This document shows, piece after piece, positions 20,366 to 29,239 of a DNA stretch of 64,000 nt. The translations under genes and the position numbers were made by a program. The notes beneath the pieces are model-generated. The model made no database searches, was not told the DNA's origin, and saw nothing but the letters and a program-made list of their open reading frames with translations. The stretch is from Methanosarcina sp. MSH10X1. GTDB lineage: Archaea; Halobacteriota; Methanosarcinia; Methanosarcinales; Methanosarcinaceae. Numbering within the stretch: the stretch's first letter is position 1; each line of letters begins with the position of its first letter. The stretch is from positions 62,001 to 126,000 of the forward strand of contig NZ_SCHL01000004.1 of NCBI RefSeq assembly GCF_004099695.1, in the 5' to 3' direction.

Positions 20366-21916
20366 TCATCCTGAAAAGTTAGCCGGTAACCCGATTTTGG
20401 TAGCACTGCCCTTAAATGCATTATCCGGTTTTTCCATTTCATTCGGACCGTTTATGGGCAGCTCAAATATGAAAGATGAACCTTTTCCCTGAACACTTGT
20501 AAACCATACTCTGCCCTTATGCATATCAACAAACTTTTTTACCAGAGCAAGCCCAAGGCCAGTACCTCCGTACTGCCGGTTCATGCCCGAATCAATCTGT
20601 TTGAAAGGCTCAAAGAGGTATTTCTGGTCTTCAGAAGATATACCTATTCCCGTATCTGTGACCGAAAATATAACTCTGTTTCCGCTCTTTTTACAGTAGA
20701 CAGAGACTTTGCCTCTTTCCGGGGTAAACTTAACAGCATTGCTTACGAGGTTATAGAGGATCTGGATAAGGCGGCTTCTATCTACCTGAATGTATCCAAG
20801 ATCCGGATCGATCTTAAATTCCATTTCAAGGTTTTTAGCCTGAGCAAGGGGCGAGATAGTGGATTTCACCTCATCGAAAACCAGGCCAATAGAAAATTCA
20901 CTGAGGTTAAGCTCCATCTTTCCGGCTTCTACTTTTGAGAGGTCAAGAATATCGTTTATAAGTTCAAGGAGATGCTTTCCGCTGACAGAGATGTTATTAA
21001 CATATCTCAGCTGTTTTCCATTGAGGTCCCCAAAAATTTTTTCAAGCAGGATATCCGAAAAACCAATGATGGAGTTAAGAGGCGTCCTCAGCTCATGACT
21101 CATATTGGCAAGGAATTCACTTTTTGCCCGGCTGGCGCTCTCTGCAGCAAACTTTGCCTGAAGCAGTTTCTTTTCAGTTCTTTTACTCTCGGACAGGTCA
21201 ATGAAACATTCAACAAAATATTCTTTATCATCTATTGTTACCGGAACCACACTTTTAAGGATCGGGATGATTTCCTTTTGAGCATTGATTATTGTTTTTT
21301 CTGAATTATCCACACTCAGTCCAAGATCACTGATAGGACATTTTCCGACCTGTGCAGGACAGATAAACTGGTGACATATATTTCCGACAATCTCTTCTTT
21401 TGATCTCCCGATCGTTTTAATTGCAACGGGATTTACATCAATTATTTTGTGGCTCGAGGCTTCAAGCAACAATACCCCGCAAAGGCTTTTTTTCAGTAAA
21501 GCACTCAATATCTCTCTTTCTTTTCGCACCAGACGTTCTGATTCTTTACGTGAAGTTATGTCCCGGGCGATTAGCAGGATAGTTTTTCCTCGGTCACCCA
21601 TGGCTAAGGAATTAACCTCTACGTCGAGGATAGTATTGTCTGACCTTTTGATCTTCGTCTCAAAAAACGCCGATCTGTTCTCCAGAGTTACGTTCAATTC
21701 ATTCTGGAAGCCGGGAAGAGACTCTTCGGTAAATAAAGAGAGAAGGGAGATGTTTTCAAGATTAGCCTTATCATATCCGAGAAGTTTACAGCCTTTAGGG
21801 TTAACTTCCAGAATACGCTCCTCCTTTATTATGAAAATCGCATCATTGGACTGCTCAAATAGAGCCCTGTATATTTCATCTTCAGCCATTAGATTGCCCT
21901 CGGCCAGTTTACTCAA
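20366..21916 (-). CDS. Cytosolic PAS-PAS sensor histidine kinase
   Basis: 516 residues without membrane helices. PAS 1 spans about 12-125 (YRALFEQSNDAIFIIKEERI), and PAS 2 about 135-250. PAS 2 contains a cysteine cluster, CHQFICPAQVGKCP, that is seen in a set of anaerobe sensor kinases and may bind a metal or react to redox; this is inference. The dimerisation/phosphoacceptor helix carries LANMSHELRTPLNSIIGFSD, and the ATPase core has NLVSNAVKFTPE, VTDTGIGIS, EPFKQIDSG and GGTGLGLALVKKF. It is a canonical HisKA-type kinase, with no receiver domain and no response regulator nearby. Confidence 0.9.
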   Translation of the reverse strand: MSKLAEGNLMAEDEIYRALFEQSNDAIFIIKEERILEVNPKGCKLLGYDKANLENISLLSLFTEESLPGFQNELNVTLENRSAFFETKIKRSDNTILDVEVNSLAMGDRGKTILLIARDITSRKESERLVRKEREILSALLKKSLCGVLLLEASSHKIIDVNPVAIKTIGRSKEEIVGNICHQFICPAQVGKCPISDLGLSVDNSEKTIINAQKEIIPILKSVVPVTIDDKEYFVECFIDLSESKRTEKKLLQAKFAAESASRAKSEFLANMSHELRTPLNSIIGFSDILLEKIFGDLNGKQLRYVNNISVSGKHLLELINDILDLSKVEAGKMELNLSEFSIGLVFDEVKSTISPLAQAKNLEMEFKIDPDLGYIQVDRSRLIQILYNLVSNAVKFTPERGKVSVYCKKSGNRVIFSVTDTGIGISSEDQKYLFEPFKQIDSGMNRQYGGTGLGLALVKKFVDMHKGRVWFTSVQGKGSSFIFELPINGPNEMEKPDNAFKGSATKIGLPANFSG

Positions 21917-22279
21917 AAACGATATCTTCTCATTTTTATTTCAGGTTCATCATATAGAGGCACTTTTCCGGGATTGAAAGAGTTTAATTATGAGCATCAT
22001 TGTATAAAACTTTATACTGTATAACTCATTATTACTTTTTATTATAAAAATTTATTGTTGAAGATAAGACCTGGTGAAAAAATGAAATAAAGAGAATTTG
22101 CAGGATAATAAGGTAAATAACGATATAAAAAGATGGAGGGCCGAATCAAGTTCTATGCTGCCCGAGGGAGATGCTTCAGGCTTCTCCGGAATAAAAAAGA
22201 AGGGGGTTTTCCCCCGGTTGGCCCGTCCGCTAAGCAGGGCAAATTCGGACCTGCAAAATAAAATTAAGTTTGAAATAAG
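21917..22279. other. Intergenic region downstream of lysS
   Basis: 363 nt. It contains a strong hairpin (next entry) on the 3' side of lysS and a TATA-like stretch (ttattataaaaatttattg, about 22038) upstream of the PAS kinase. The small open frame at 22098-22424 (plus) overlaps lysS antisense and is not supported. Confidence 0.45.
22202..22215. terminator. Possible lysS terminator hairpin
   Basis: A perfect five-base G/C stem with a TTTT loop (gggggttttccccc), 65 nt beyond the lysS stop. It is a plausible transcript 3' structure; no long T-run follows on the minus strand (it continues cttctttttt), which gives a moderate pyrimidine tract. Confidence 0.5.
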
Positions 22280-23833
22280 TCAGTCTTCCCTTTTCATCTG
22301 CGGGAAGAGAATTACTTCTTTTATGGATTCCAGACCCGCAAGAAGCATGGTGAGGCGGTCAATTCCGAGTCCCATGCCGCCTGTTGGGGGCAAGCCGTAT
22401 CCGAGAGCGTTTATGAAATCGTAATCAACGGTCTGGGCTTCAAGGTCTCCGAGCTTTCGTTTCTTATCCTGTTCCTCGAACCTCTTTTCCTGCTCAAGCG
22501 GGTCATTTAATTCGGAATAGCCATTTGCCAGTTCCCAACCGTTCAGGAAGAGCTCGAATCTCTCGACAAAACCTTCTTTTGACCTGTGGTTTTTAGCAAG
22601 CGGAGAATTTTCCACAGGGAAATCGTATATGAAAGTCGGGTTAATCAGTTTGTCCTCCACCAGGCCTTCAAAGAGCAGGGCAAGGAATTCCCCGTAAGTC
22701 TTTGCCTTTTCATAATCTTCGATCCTGTTTTCGATTGCGATTTGCCTCAATTCCTCAAGCGAGTGTGCAAAAACGTCGAGCCCGGCGTACTCTTTTAAGG
22801 CATCTTCCATGGAAATTCTCTTCCAGGGGGAACGAAGATTGATAGTATTTTCTCCCATTTTGACCTCATAGCCGCCAGTCAGCTTGAACACGAGTTCCGA
22901 GATCAGGCATTCGGTTAAGTCCATCATATCATTGTAATCCCTGTAAGCTTCATAGACCTCGATCATAGTAAACTCGGGATTATGGGTTGTGTCAATGTCT
23001 TCGTTCCTGAAATTCTTGCAAATCTCAAAGACTTTCTCATACCCTCCGACAACAAGCCTCTTAAGGTAGAGTTCCGGGGCTATCCTGAGGAAGAGGTTTT
23101 GCCCCAGGCAGTTATGGAAAGTCATAAAAGGCCTTGCGTTTGCGCCTCCGTATACGGTCTGGAGCACCGGGGTTTCGAATTCCAGAAACTCCCTTTCCGT
23201 AAGGTACCGCCTGATCTCGGAGATGAGCTTGCTCCTCATGACAAAAATCTCTCGCTTCTCGGCGTTGACTATAAGGTCAAGATACCTTTTCCGGTACCTT
23301 GTTTCAATGTCTTTTAAGCCGTGGAACTTTTCCGGAAGGGCGCAGAGGGATTTTGAAAGCAGGGAGAATTCGGACACACTGATAGAGTTTTCACCCCTTT
23401 TCGTCCTGAAAAGTTCACCCTTAATGCCTATAATATCTCCCGAGTCGACCAGGTTTTTAAAAGTCTCGAAAGCGTCATCAGGAAGATCTCCTTTCCTTAA
23501 AGTAACCTGAATTCGGCCTCCCTGGTCCCCAAGATCGGCAAATATCATTTTTCCGAGCCTGCGAATATTATAAAGCCTTCCTGCGGTTTTTACAGTTAAA
23601 CCCTCATTCTGTTCAAAGTCATCAAACTTTTTCAGAATTTCACAGATATCCCCATTCTTTTCGAACCTATATGGGTATGGGTTAAGTCCCTGGCTTTTGA
23701 TACCGTTTAATTTTGCAATTTTTGAATCATCAAAAACCCTGCTTTTTAATAAGTTATCATCAGACAGAGTATCATTGCTGTCGGATGGAGGAATTTTATC
23801 CGACAGTTCCGTGTTATTAAGTTCTATGCTCAT
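22280..23833 (-). CDS. lysS: Lysyl-tRNA synthetase, class II
   Basis: 517 residues. It charges tRNA-Lys. The N-terminal OB-fold anticodon domain (about 45-160, AGRLYNIRRLGKMIFADL) precedes the class II catalytic core: motif 2 FRNEDIDTTHNPEFTMIEVY and motif 3 GLPPTGGMGLGIDRLTMLLA. Methanosarcina is known to carry class I and class II LysRS, so this may be one of two. The first ~40 residues are an acidic Ser/Asp-rich extension (SDSNDTLSDDNLLKS) not needed for the fold. No alternative internal start exists before the OB domain. Confidence 0.95.
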   Translation of the reverse strand: MSIELNNTELSDKIPPSDSNDTLSDDNLLKSRVFDDSKIAKLNGIKSQGLNPYPYRFEKNGDICEILKKFDDFEQNEGLTVKTAGRLYNIRRLGKMIFADLGDQGGRIQVTLRKGDLPDDAFETFKNLVDSGDIIGIKGELFRTKRGENSISVSEFSLLSKSLCALPEKFHGLKDIETRYRKRYLDLIVNAEKREIFVMRSKLISEIRRYLTEREFLEFETPVLQTVYGGANARPFMTFHNCLGQNLFLRIAPELYLKRLVVGGYEKVFEICKNFRNEDIDTTHNPEFTMIEVYEAYRDYNDMMDLTECLISELVFKLTGGYEVKMGENTINLRSPWKRISMEDALKEYAGLDVFAHSLEELRQIAIENRIEDYEKAKTYGEFLALLFEGLVEDKLINPTFIYDFPVENSPLAKNHRSKEGFVERFELFLNGWELANGYSELNDPLEQEKRFEEQDKKRKLGDLEAQTVDYDFINALGYGLPPTGGMGLGIDRLTMLLAGLESIKEVILFPQMKRED

Positions 23834-24592
23834 CGAATCAGTACATCCTTTTCAGGTGAATGCGAATAGATAAATTTGTGATCAACCGGCAAATCAGTGA
23901 TCAATCAGGAGATCAATCAGTAAATCGTTAATTTCATTGGTGCCGATAAATAATCAATAAACAATCAACCAGGCATCAGTAAACGATCAATTAGTGACCA
24001 GCCAGCGATAAATCAATGAGTAAGTAAACTGGCATAAATGAATCAATAATCAATGAGTCAGCCAGGGCACCCACAAAAGAAAGTAATCTTCCGGAGGCTG
24101 TAAGTTACGTATTGCCCTGGCAGCTGAAAGCCAGAGGCTGACTTATCAGGAGTAATGACTGTTTATTACCCCTGTTCCTGGAATTTATTTTTTTCCATAG
24201 ACCCACGCATCTTATATAAATATTGAGAAAAAGGGTTGCATCTAATAAAATTAGCCTGCAGCCGGGAAGAAAATGGTCTTACAGGTTATCGTAAAAATAT
24301 TCTTTTTCTAATTCATAAACTTGGGATTAACTCATTACAGGATTCACAGTGTATTAACCACATGACTTTGATTACTTCCTCAAGATCCAGTAGAAGGCTA
24401 AGGTCTTTATTAATCTGGCTAAGTTCCTATATATTGTTGCCCAGCAGATAATTTAGAAATTACTTAAAGGCTTGTATCAAGTATGAAACATCAATTTCAT
24501 AAAAAATGCAGATATGGTAGAAAAAACTTTACTGTAAAAAACCTCAAAAAATCGAAATTCTCCGCTGACATTCGATGAATTTATCAGTCAGC
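23834..24592. other. Long intergenic region with degenerate repeats
   Basis: 760 nt. From about 23875 to 24060 the DNA is made of irregular copies of aatcaat/gatcaat words at 8-25 nt spacing, upstream of lysS. A TATA-like box (ttatataaatattgag) lies at about 24210. A 71-codon open frame at 24236-24451 (plus) starts 25 nt after it but has no recognisable sequence, and I do not accept it as a gene. Confidence 0.45.
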
Positions 24593-25459
24593 TCATACAG
24601 GTTTTTTAGAGTTCTTAGAATTCTTAGAGTTCCTGCCCCGAGTTCCTGCTCGAACTCCTGTATGCTGCAGTTTCCGGATATTCCTTAGTAGCCCCAGTCT
24701 TGTCCCGTCAAGCAAATATACCTGGGACGCCTCAAGCTCAATCCCACCTGAGGAAAAAGCCGGGCCAAGGAGATCTCCCTGAGCAGATTCGTTAAAAGGC
24801 ACACCTCCACATAATTCATTAAAAGCCGGCATTATGAAGAGTTCAGGATCGCCCCACTGTGCGGGATCTTCGAAATCAAGATTTCCGAAACGGTCCTTCA
24901 GGATATCCGGATTGAACCTTGTCCTTATCCAGGCAGGCTCAACTATTGAGTAGCCGAGAGCATCCGTAAAACGGACGGCAGGATGGTTATGGGCCACAAT
25001 GATATGTGAGGCAGCCAGCAGTTCAGGTGCAGGCCAGGTATGTCCATGAAAATAACCTACTCCATCGAGGACAGCCCCGCGTGTGGAATGTACCATGATA
25101 TTCTTTTGCCTGTTAAAAAGGAACTCAATTCCTCCGTCATGGTTTCCGGGAATGAGATCAACATGTGTATGCCCTGCAAGTGTCTCAAGGAAGCGGGGAA
25201 TTTCGTCTTTCTCCTGCCAGGAGACCTGAGGAACGTTGTGTTTTATGTCCCCCAGAAGTATTACTCTGTCAGGGGAGTTTGCCTGGATATAGCCCAGAAT
25301 CCTATCCAGCCGGCTTTCCATCTGACTGGGCAAATTAATACCGCTCCTGTACAGGTCCCACTCTATCCCGAGGTGGATATCGGCAACTACCAGTGAAGTT
25401 TCGGTATTGGTCACAACGAGAGCAGGCTCTTCAATAATAGGTGTTATTTCGGGTGGCAT
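24593..25459 (-). CDS. Metallophosphoesterase (archaeal calcineurin-like)
   Basis: 288 residues. The two-metal phosphoesterase motifs are all present in order: VVADIHLGIEWD (D-x-H), LLGDIKHN (GD), IPGNHDGG (GNHD), FHGHTWP (GH) and VAHNHPAV. The group is the archaeal COG1407-type predicted phosphoesterase; the substrate is not known. The tail after about residue 265 is basic and repetitive (NSKNSKNSKKPV) and may be disordered. No partner genes are adjacent, although this family is elsewhere found near Lhr-like helicases, and an lhr gene lies about 5 kb away. Confidence 0.88.
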   Translation of the reverse strand: MPPEITPIIEEPALVVTNTETSLVVADIHLGIEWDLYRSGINLPSQMESRLDRILGYIQANSPDRVILLGDIKHNVPQVSWQEKDEIPRFLETLAGHTHVDLIPGNHDGGIEFLFNRQKNIMVHSTRGAVLDGVGYFHGHTWPAPELLAASHIIVAHNHPAVRFTDALGYSIVEPAWIRTRFNPDILKDRFGNLDFEDPAQWGDPELFIMPAFNELCGGVPFNESAQGDLLGPAFSSGGIELEASQVYLLDGTRLGLLRNIRKLQHTGVRAGTRGRNSKNSKNSKKPV

Positions 25460-25854
25460 AATCGATAAAAAGATTGTTTTTCAGAACTTTAAATTGCACA
25501 TCAGACAGCAGCCTGAGACAGGCTCAATCTCAACACGTATAGATATAGAGTTTACGCTATATAAATAAAATAGAGGATATAAAAATGGAAATAGTAATAG
25601 AGGTCGAGTCTGGTTGAATAGACTTAAAGCATAAGGGTGGTATTAGTATTCAGTTTCTTTCATATCTGGAACTCCAGGCCATAACAACTCACTTAATACA
25701 AAAGATTTCAATTCATGTAAAAACAAAAAATATTATTAATCAGAAATGAAGTGAGGCAATAAAAAGAATATTTTTTAATCAGAAATTAGTTCCGGGAAGG
25801 AAAAAATAATCCCCGGAAAACCAATCAGGTTACAGTAAAAATTAAGACCCGATT
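25460..25854. other. Intergenic region
   Basis: 395 nt, AT-rich, with a TATA-like element (tttacgctatataaataaaa, 25551-25570) suited to the phosphoesterase gene on the minus strand. No gene seen. Confidence 0.4.
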
Positions 25855-26781
25855 TTACCTCTGATATCTCAGTACATCATCAATCGTATCCACGTATTCG
25901 ATATCGATTCCCACCTCTTCCTCTATGTATTCCTCGGCATCTACGATTTCCGGTTCCCTCTCAGTAATAATAAACCCGCCGAAGTTTCTTTCTACCAGCT
26001 TATACGTAACAAGTTCACTGTTTTCTCTGGGAACCAGGAAGAGGGTTTTGCCCCCTGCTTTTGCAGCCTCGGCTTTTTCAACAACCCCACCAATCTCTCC
26101 GATACTACCTTCACTATCAATAGTACCTGTAAGAGTAATGCTATCATTCAATCTGGTGCTATTATCGACTGCGGAGATTGTAAGAAGGGCCATGAGGGCG
26201 CCTGCACTGGGACCATCGACCCCGCCTGGAACGTCTTCTTCAGCAGTTACACTAAAAATAACATCACTGCTTGACAGCGGATTTCCGGTCTCACTTTCGG
26301 CTACGAAAACCGCAGTATTTGCCGCGTCCTGGAAACCCACCCCCGTTAACGGGACTGTTTGAACGAGTACACGGCCTTTTCCAGGTCTGATCTCAACCGA
26401 GATCTCAAGCAAAGCTCCTTCCTCAGAGATGTTTTCCCTGATGAAGGGGCCTGACCTCTCCAGTTCAACTTTCTGGAAGACTGCAGGTCCCTGAAGGGTA
26501 GCAAAGCCCTCAATTCCTGCAGGACACGTTTGAGAACTGCTCTCAAGCTCAAAAATTCTTTCACGATAATACTCTAACTGAGAAGCGTAAGATTGAAGCG
26601 ACTTATTATTCTGTTCTACCTGTCCCTTGAGGTTTTCGTTTTCCGTTTCAAGGGAATCTATGCGAGCCTGCATCTCCTTGACCTGCTCCTCTCCAAGGGA
26701 GGGCTGCTCCTCAAACAGGACAAAGTAAGCATTTGCAAAAAGTGAAACGACCAATAAAAAAGCAAGAAGTTTGGAACTCAT
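25855..26781 (-). CDS. Membrane-anchored Lon-type (S16) serine protease, archaeal COG1750
   Basis: 308 residues from the ATG at 26781, chosen over an upstream GTG because GGTAGG lies just before it. It has one membrane anchor (KLLAFLLVVSLFANAYFVLF), a coiled coil (about 30-80, ARIDSLETENENLKGQVEQN), then an S16 protease domain. The catalytic serine is in GGVDGPSAGALMAL (about S192) and the lysine in GEIGGVVEKAEAAKAGG (about K236), the same spacing as in Lon. There is no AAA+ ATPase module, so it is a protease domain exposed outside or at the membrane surface. The TRYCO1-like gene lies 200 nt upstream on the same strand. Confidence 0.88.
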   Translation of the reverse strand: MSSKLLAFLLVVSLFANAYFVLFEEQPSLGEEQVKEMQARIDSLETENENLKGQVEQNNKSLQSYASQLEYYRERIFELESSSQTCPAGIEGFATLQGPAVFQKVELERSGPFIRENISEEGALLEISVEIRPGKGRVLVQTVPLTGVGFQDAANTAVFVAESETGNPLSSSDVIFSVTAEEDVPGGVDGPSAGALMALLTISAVDNSTRLNDSITLTGTIDSEGSIGEIGGVVEKAEAAKAGGKTLFLVPRENSELVTYKLVERNFGGFIITEREPEIVDAEEYIEEEVGIDIEYVDTIDDVLRYQR

Positions 26782-26984
26782 GCCACCTACCACTTTTAAC
26801 TGTTTTAGATCATATTATTTCTTCCTTCCGGAACCATGAAAAAGAACTACAAGAGCCATTATAAGGTAGACCTGCAGGATTTAACTGCAGACCCAATAAG
26901 TGAGTATATTGTCAGAAGGTCCTCCATCCGAACTCATGTATTTACATTAAAAAGGTTGTATAATTCTAGAACAGGGCTTCAGCC

Positions 26985-27404
26985 TTATTCTTCAGGGATT
27001 TCCTTTTCGGTCTTATCTCCTTTATCCTTCCATCTTAGCATTACTTTCAGATTATTCTCCTTTTCCGATTTGGTTATAACTGCTCTCCCATTCATAGTCA
27101 GAAGCAGGTTAAAAGTTAGCTCCACCTGAGATGGCCTGAACTCAGCAGGAGTTTCTTCCAGATTGTCCACAACTTTTTTAGAGATTTCTTTAATCATAAG
27201 CATCGCGTTATCAATCGATTCTGTAGATTTCTCTTCCAGAGCTCCCGGAGATACGAGCTTCAATGCTTTTACTGTACCTGGAGCATGCCCCAGTTCGGCT
27301 AAAATACCTCCAGCTTTTAAGGCATCCCTGCCGGAGTTATCAATAATCTTTTCATCAACAGTAACTTTGTCCAGAAATTGCCCCCCTATAGGCGATAAGG
27401 GCAC
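26985..27404 (-). CDS. TRYCO1 (trypsin-co-occurring domain 1) protein
   Basis: 139 residues from a GTG start. The C-terminal half matches the TRYCO1 pattern: a helix (IDNAMLMIKEISKKVVDNLE), then PAEFRPSQVELTFNLLLTMN, GRAVITKSEKENNLKVMLRW. TRYCO1 domains are small alpha/beta modules usually coded next to trypsin-like proteases and conflict-type systems, and are thought to recruit or regulate the protease. Here the neighbour is a Lon-type protease. The N-terminus looks incomplete: the expected first strand is readable one frame over from an ATG at 27408 (MRALIAYRG) across a run of six G, so an indel or a sequencing error may separate it. No clear ribosome-binding site precedes either start. Confidence 0.7.
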   Translation of the reverse strand: MPLSPIGGQFLDKVTVDEKIIDNSGRDALKAGGILAELGHAPGTVKALKLVSPGALEEKSTESIDNAMLMIKEISKKVVDNLEETPAEFRPSQVELTFNLLLTMNGRAVITKSEKENNLKVMLRWKDKGDKTEKEIPEE

Positions 27405-27532
27405 GCATCAAAGAAAAAAGGAACGTGGCCCTGAGTAAGAATAGATTAACGTGAATAAAGTAGTATATGTTTGGATAAATAATTATTGACGTTTTAAGGA
27501 CCTCAGTTAAAGAAGCTTATACAAGGGCTGTA

Positions 27533-28954
27533 TCAACTTTCTTCAGCTTCCTTTAAATTCGGTCCTTCTTTCGTATCCTGCACGATATATCCCAGGGATT
27601 TTATTTTTTCCCGGATTGTATCCGAAACTGCCCAATCTCTCTTTTTCCTGGCGGCCTCACGTTCTTTAACCAATTTCATGACATCTTCGGGGATTTTCTT
27701 TTTTCCGGATTCGGCGAAAAGTCCCAGAGCATCCGAAAACTGCCTGTATAGGGAATGAAATTCTTCAAGAACCTGTCGGTTTTTCCCGGAGTCAAGATAT
27801 TTATTGGCTGTACGTGAAAGTTCCCTGAAAACCGTTATGGCTTTTGGGGTATTGAAATCATCCTCAAGAGCTTCCCTGAACTGGGTCTCAAATTCAGGAA
27901 GGGCTCTAAGGACCTTATCGTCTTCGGGAAAAGCTCTATCTTCTGCACTTTCCAGGGCAAACTCAAGGTTCTCGAGTGTTTCTTTGAGCTTCATATAATT
28001 ATTTTTAGCATTTTCTGCGAAGTCATCGGAATAGTCCAGTTTTTTACGATAGTGGACTGAAAGAAACATAAAACGGACGACCTCCCCACCGTACTTTTCT
28101 ACGATCTCGGGCAGTGTGAAGATGTTTCCTTTGGACTTGCTCATCTTTTCCCCTTCAACTATCAGGTGTTCCCCGTGAATCCAGTCACATGCAAAAGGCT
28201 TTCCGGTTGCCCCTTCCGACTGCGCGATTTCATTCTCGTGATGGGGAAAGATGAGGTCAACTCCTCCCAGATGCATATCCAGCGTGGGCCCGAAGCTGTT
28301 CATAGCCATTACTGAGCATTCGATATGCCAGCCAGGACGGATTTTTCCCCACGGGCTTTCATAATAAATTCCCCTTTCAATTTCTTCAGGGGTTGAAGCT
28401 TTCAGGAGAGCGAAATCGCGGGGATTGTCTTTATCATACTCGTCCACGTCTACCGACGCGCCAACTATTATTTTGTCGAAATTAAGCTTTGAAAGCTTGC
28501 CGTAATCCGGGAATGCGGAGATTCGATAGTAGACCGACCCGCCCTTTTCGTAAGCCAGTCCCTTGTCTATCAATTTTTTTGCAAGCTCAATCATACTGCC
28601 AACATTTTCCGTGGCTCTCGGATACGCTGAAGCCCTTTTTATGTTCAGCATATCAAGACCCTTGAAGAATTCTGCCGTGTATTTATCCGTAAAATCTTTA
28701 AGTGACATTCCGGCTGCTTTTGAATCTCTGATGGTTTTGTCATCTATGTCGGTAATGTTCATTACAAGTTTTACTCTATATCCAAGGTACTCAAGAGTTC
28801 TCACAATGTTATCCGCCATCAGGAAAGTGCGATAATTGCCTATATGCGGCATACCGTAAACTGTAGGTCCGCAGGCGTAAATTGAGACTTCGCCTTCCTT
28901 TAAGGGTTTGAAAACCTCTTTCTTTCTCGTAAGGGTATTGTAAACCTGGAGCAT
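27533..28954 (-). CDS. cysS: Cysteinyl-tRNA synthetase
   Basis: 473 residues from the ATG giving [21 protein letters not shown] lies about 6 nt before it, which rules against the GTG three codons upstream. Class I synthetase features: [14 protein letters not shown] (HIGH region) and EKMSKSKGN (KMSKS). The zinc ligands that select cysteine are visible: C in [10 protein letters not shown] in [10 protein letters not shown], and H/E in [11 protein letters not shown]. It charges tRNA-Cys directly. The window also codes for the indirect route enzyme SepCysS at 56.4 kb. Confidence 0.95.
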   Translation of the reverse strand: MLQVYNTLTRKKEVFKPLKEGEVSIYACGPTVYGMPHIGNYRTFLMADNIVRTLEYLGYRVKLVMNITDIDDKTIRDSKAAGMSLKDFTDKYTAEFFKGLDMLNIKRASAYPRATENVGSMIELAKKLIDKGLAYEKGGSVYYRISAFPDYGKLSKLNFDKIIVGASVDVDEYDKDNPRDFALLKASTPEEIERGIYYESPWGKIRPGWHIECSVMAMNSFGPTLDMHLGGVDLIFPHHENEIAQSEGATGKPFACDWIHGEHLIVEGEKMSKSKGNIFTLPEIVEKYGGEVVRFMFLSVHYRKKLDYSDDFAENAKNNYMKLKETLENLEFALESAEDRAFPEDDKVLRALPEFETQFREALEDDFNTPKAITVFRELSRTANKYLDSGKNRQVLEEFHSLYRQFSDALGLFAESGKKKIPEDVMKLVKEREAARKKRDWAVSDTIREKIKSLGYIVQDTKEGPNLKEAEES

Positions 28955-29096
28955 CCGGAACACCTCTGGAGATTTAAGTACCTGAAATAATTACTAAAAA
29001 TAAGACTAAGCTTATTTAATTTATTCGAACTCAATTTAAGAGTCATTCAAATCTATCTGTTCTTATCTAATTGGTCACAGATGCTTTATTTCTTTT

Positions 29097-29213
29097 GCCG
29101 CAAGCCTTTTACAAAAAGGCTTGAGCGAAAACTTTTTCAAAAAAAGTTTTATCAAAAACGCATGCTTTATCGAAAACGTCGCTATCGGCGTGATCGACCG
29201 GCGCAACGGTCGC
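29097..29213 (-). repeat. Repetitive hairpin element downstream of polX
   Basis: About 117 nt. Read on the minus strand it begins ccgttgcgccggtcgatcac and ends in two palindromes, aactttttttgaaaaagttt and aagcctttttgtaaaaggctt. Two diverged copies lie downstream of maf (53785-54007). All three are oriented the same way as the gene they follow. Confidence 0.8.
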
Positions 29214-29239
29214 AGTTCAACTGTTTCGGTTCAATCCGA

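Noticed and set aside
24236-24451. 71-codon plus-strand frame after a TATA-like box
   Set aside because: The composition is basic and irregular with no recognised domain, and no ribosome-binding site precedes it.
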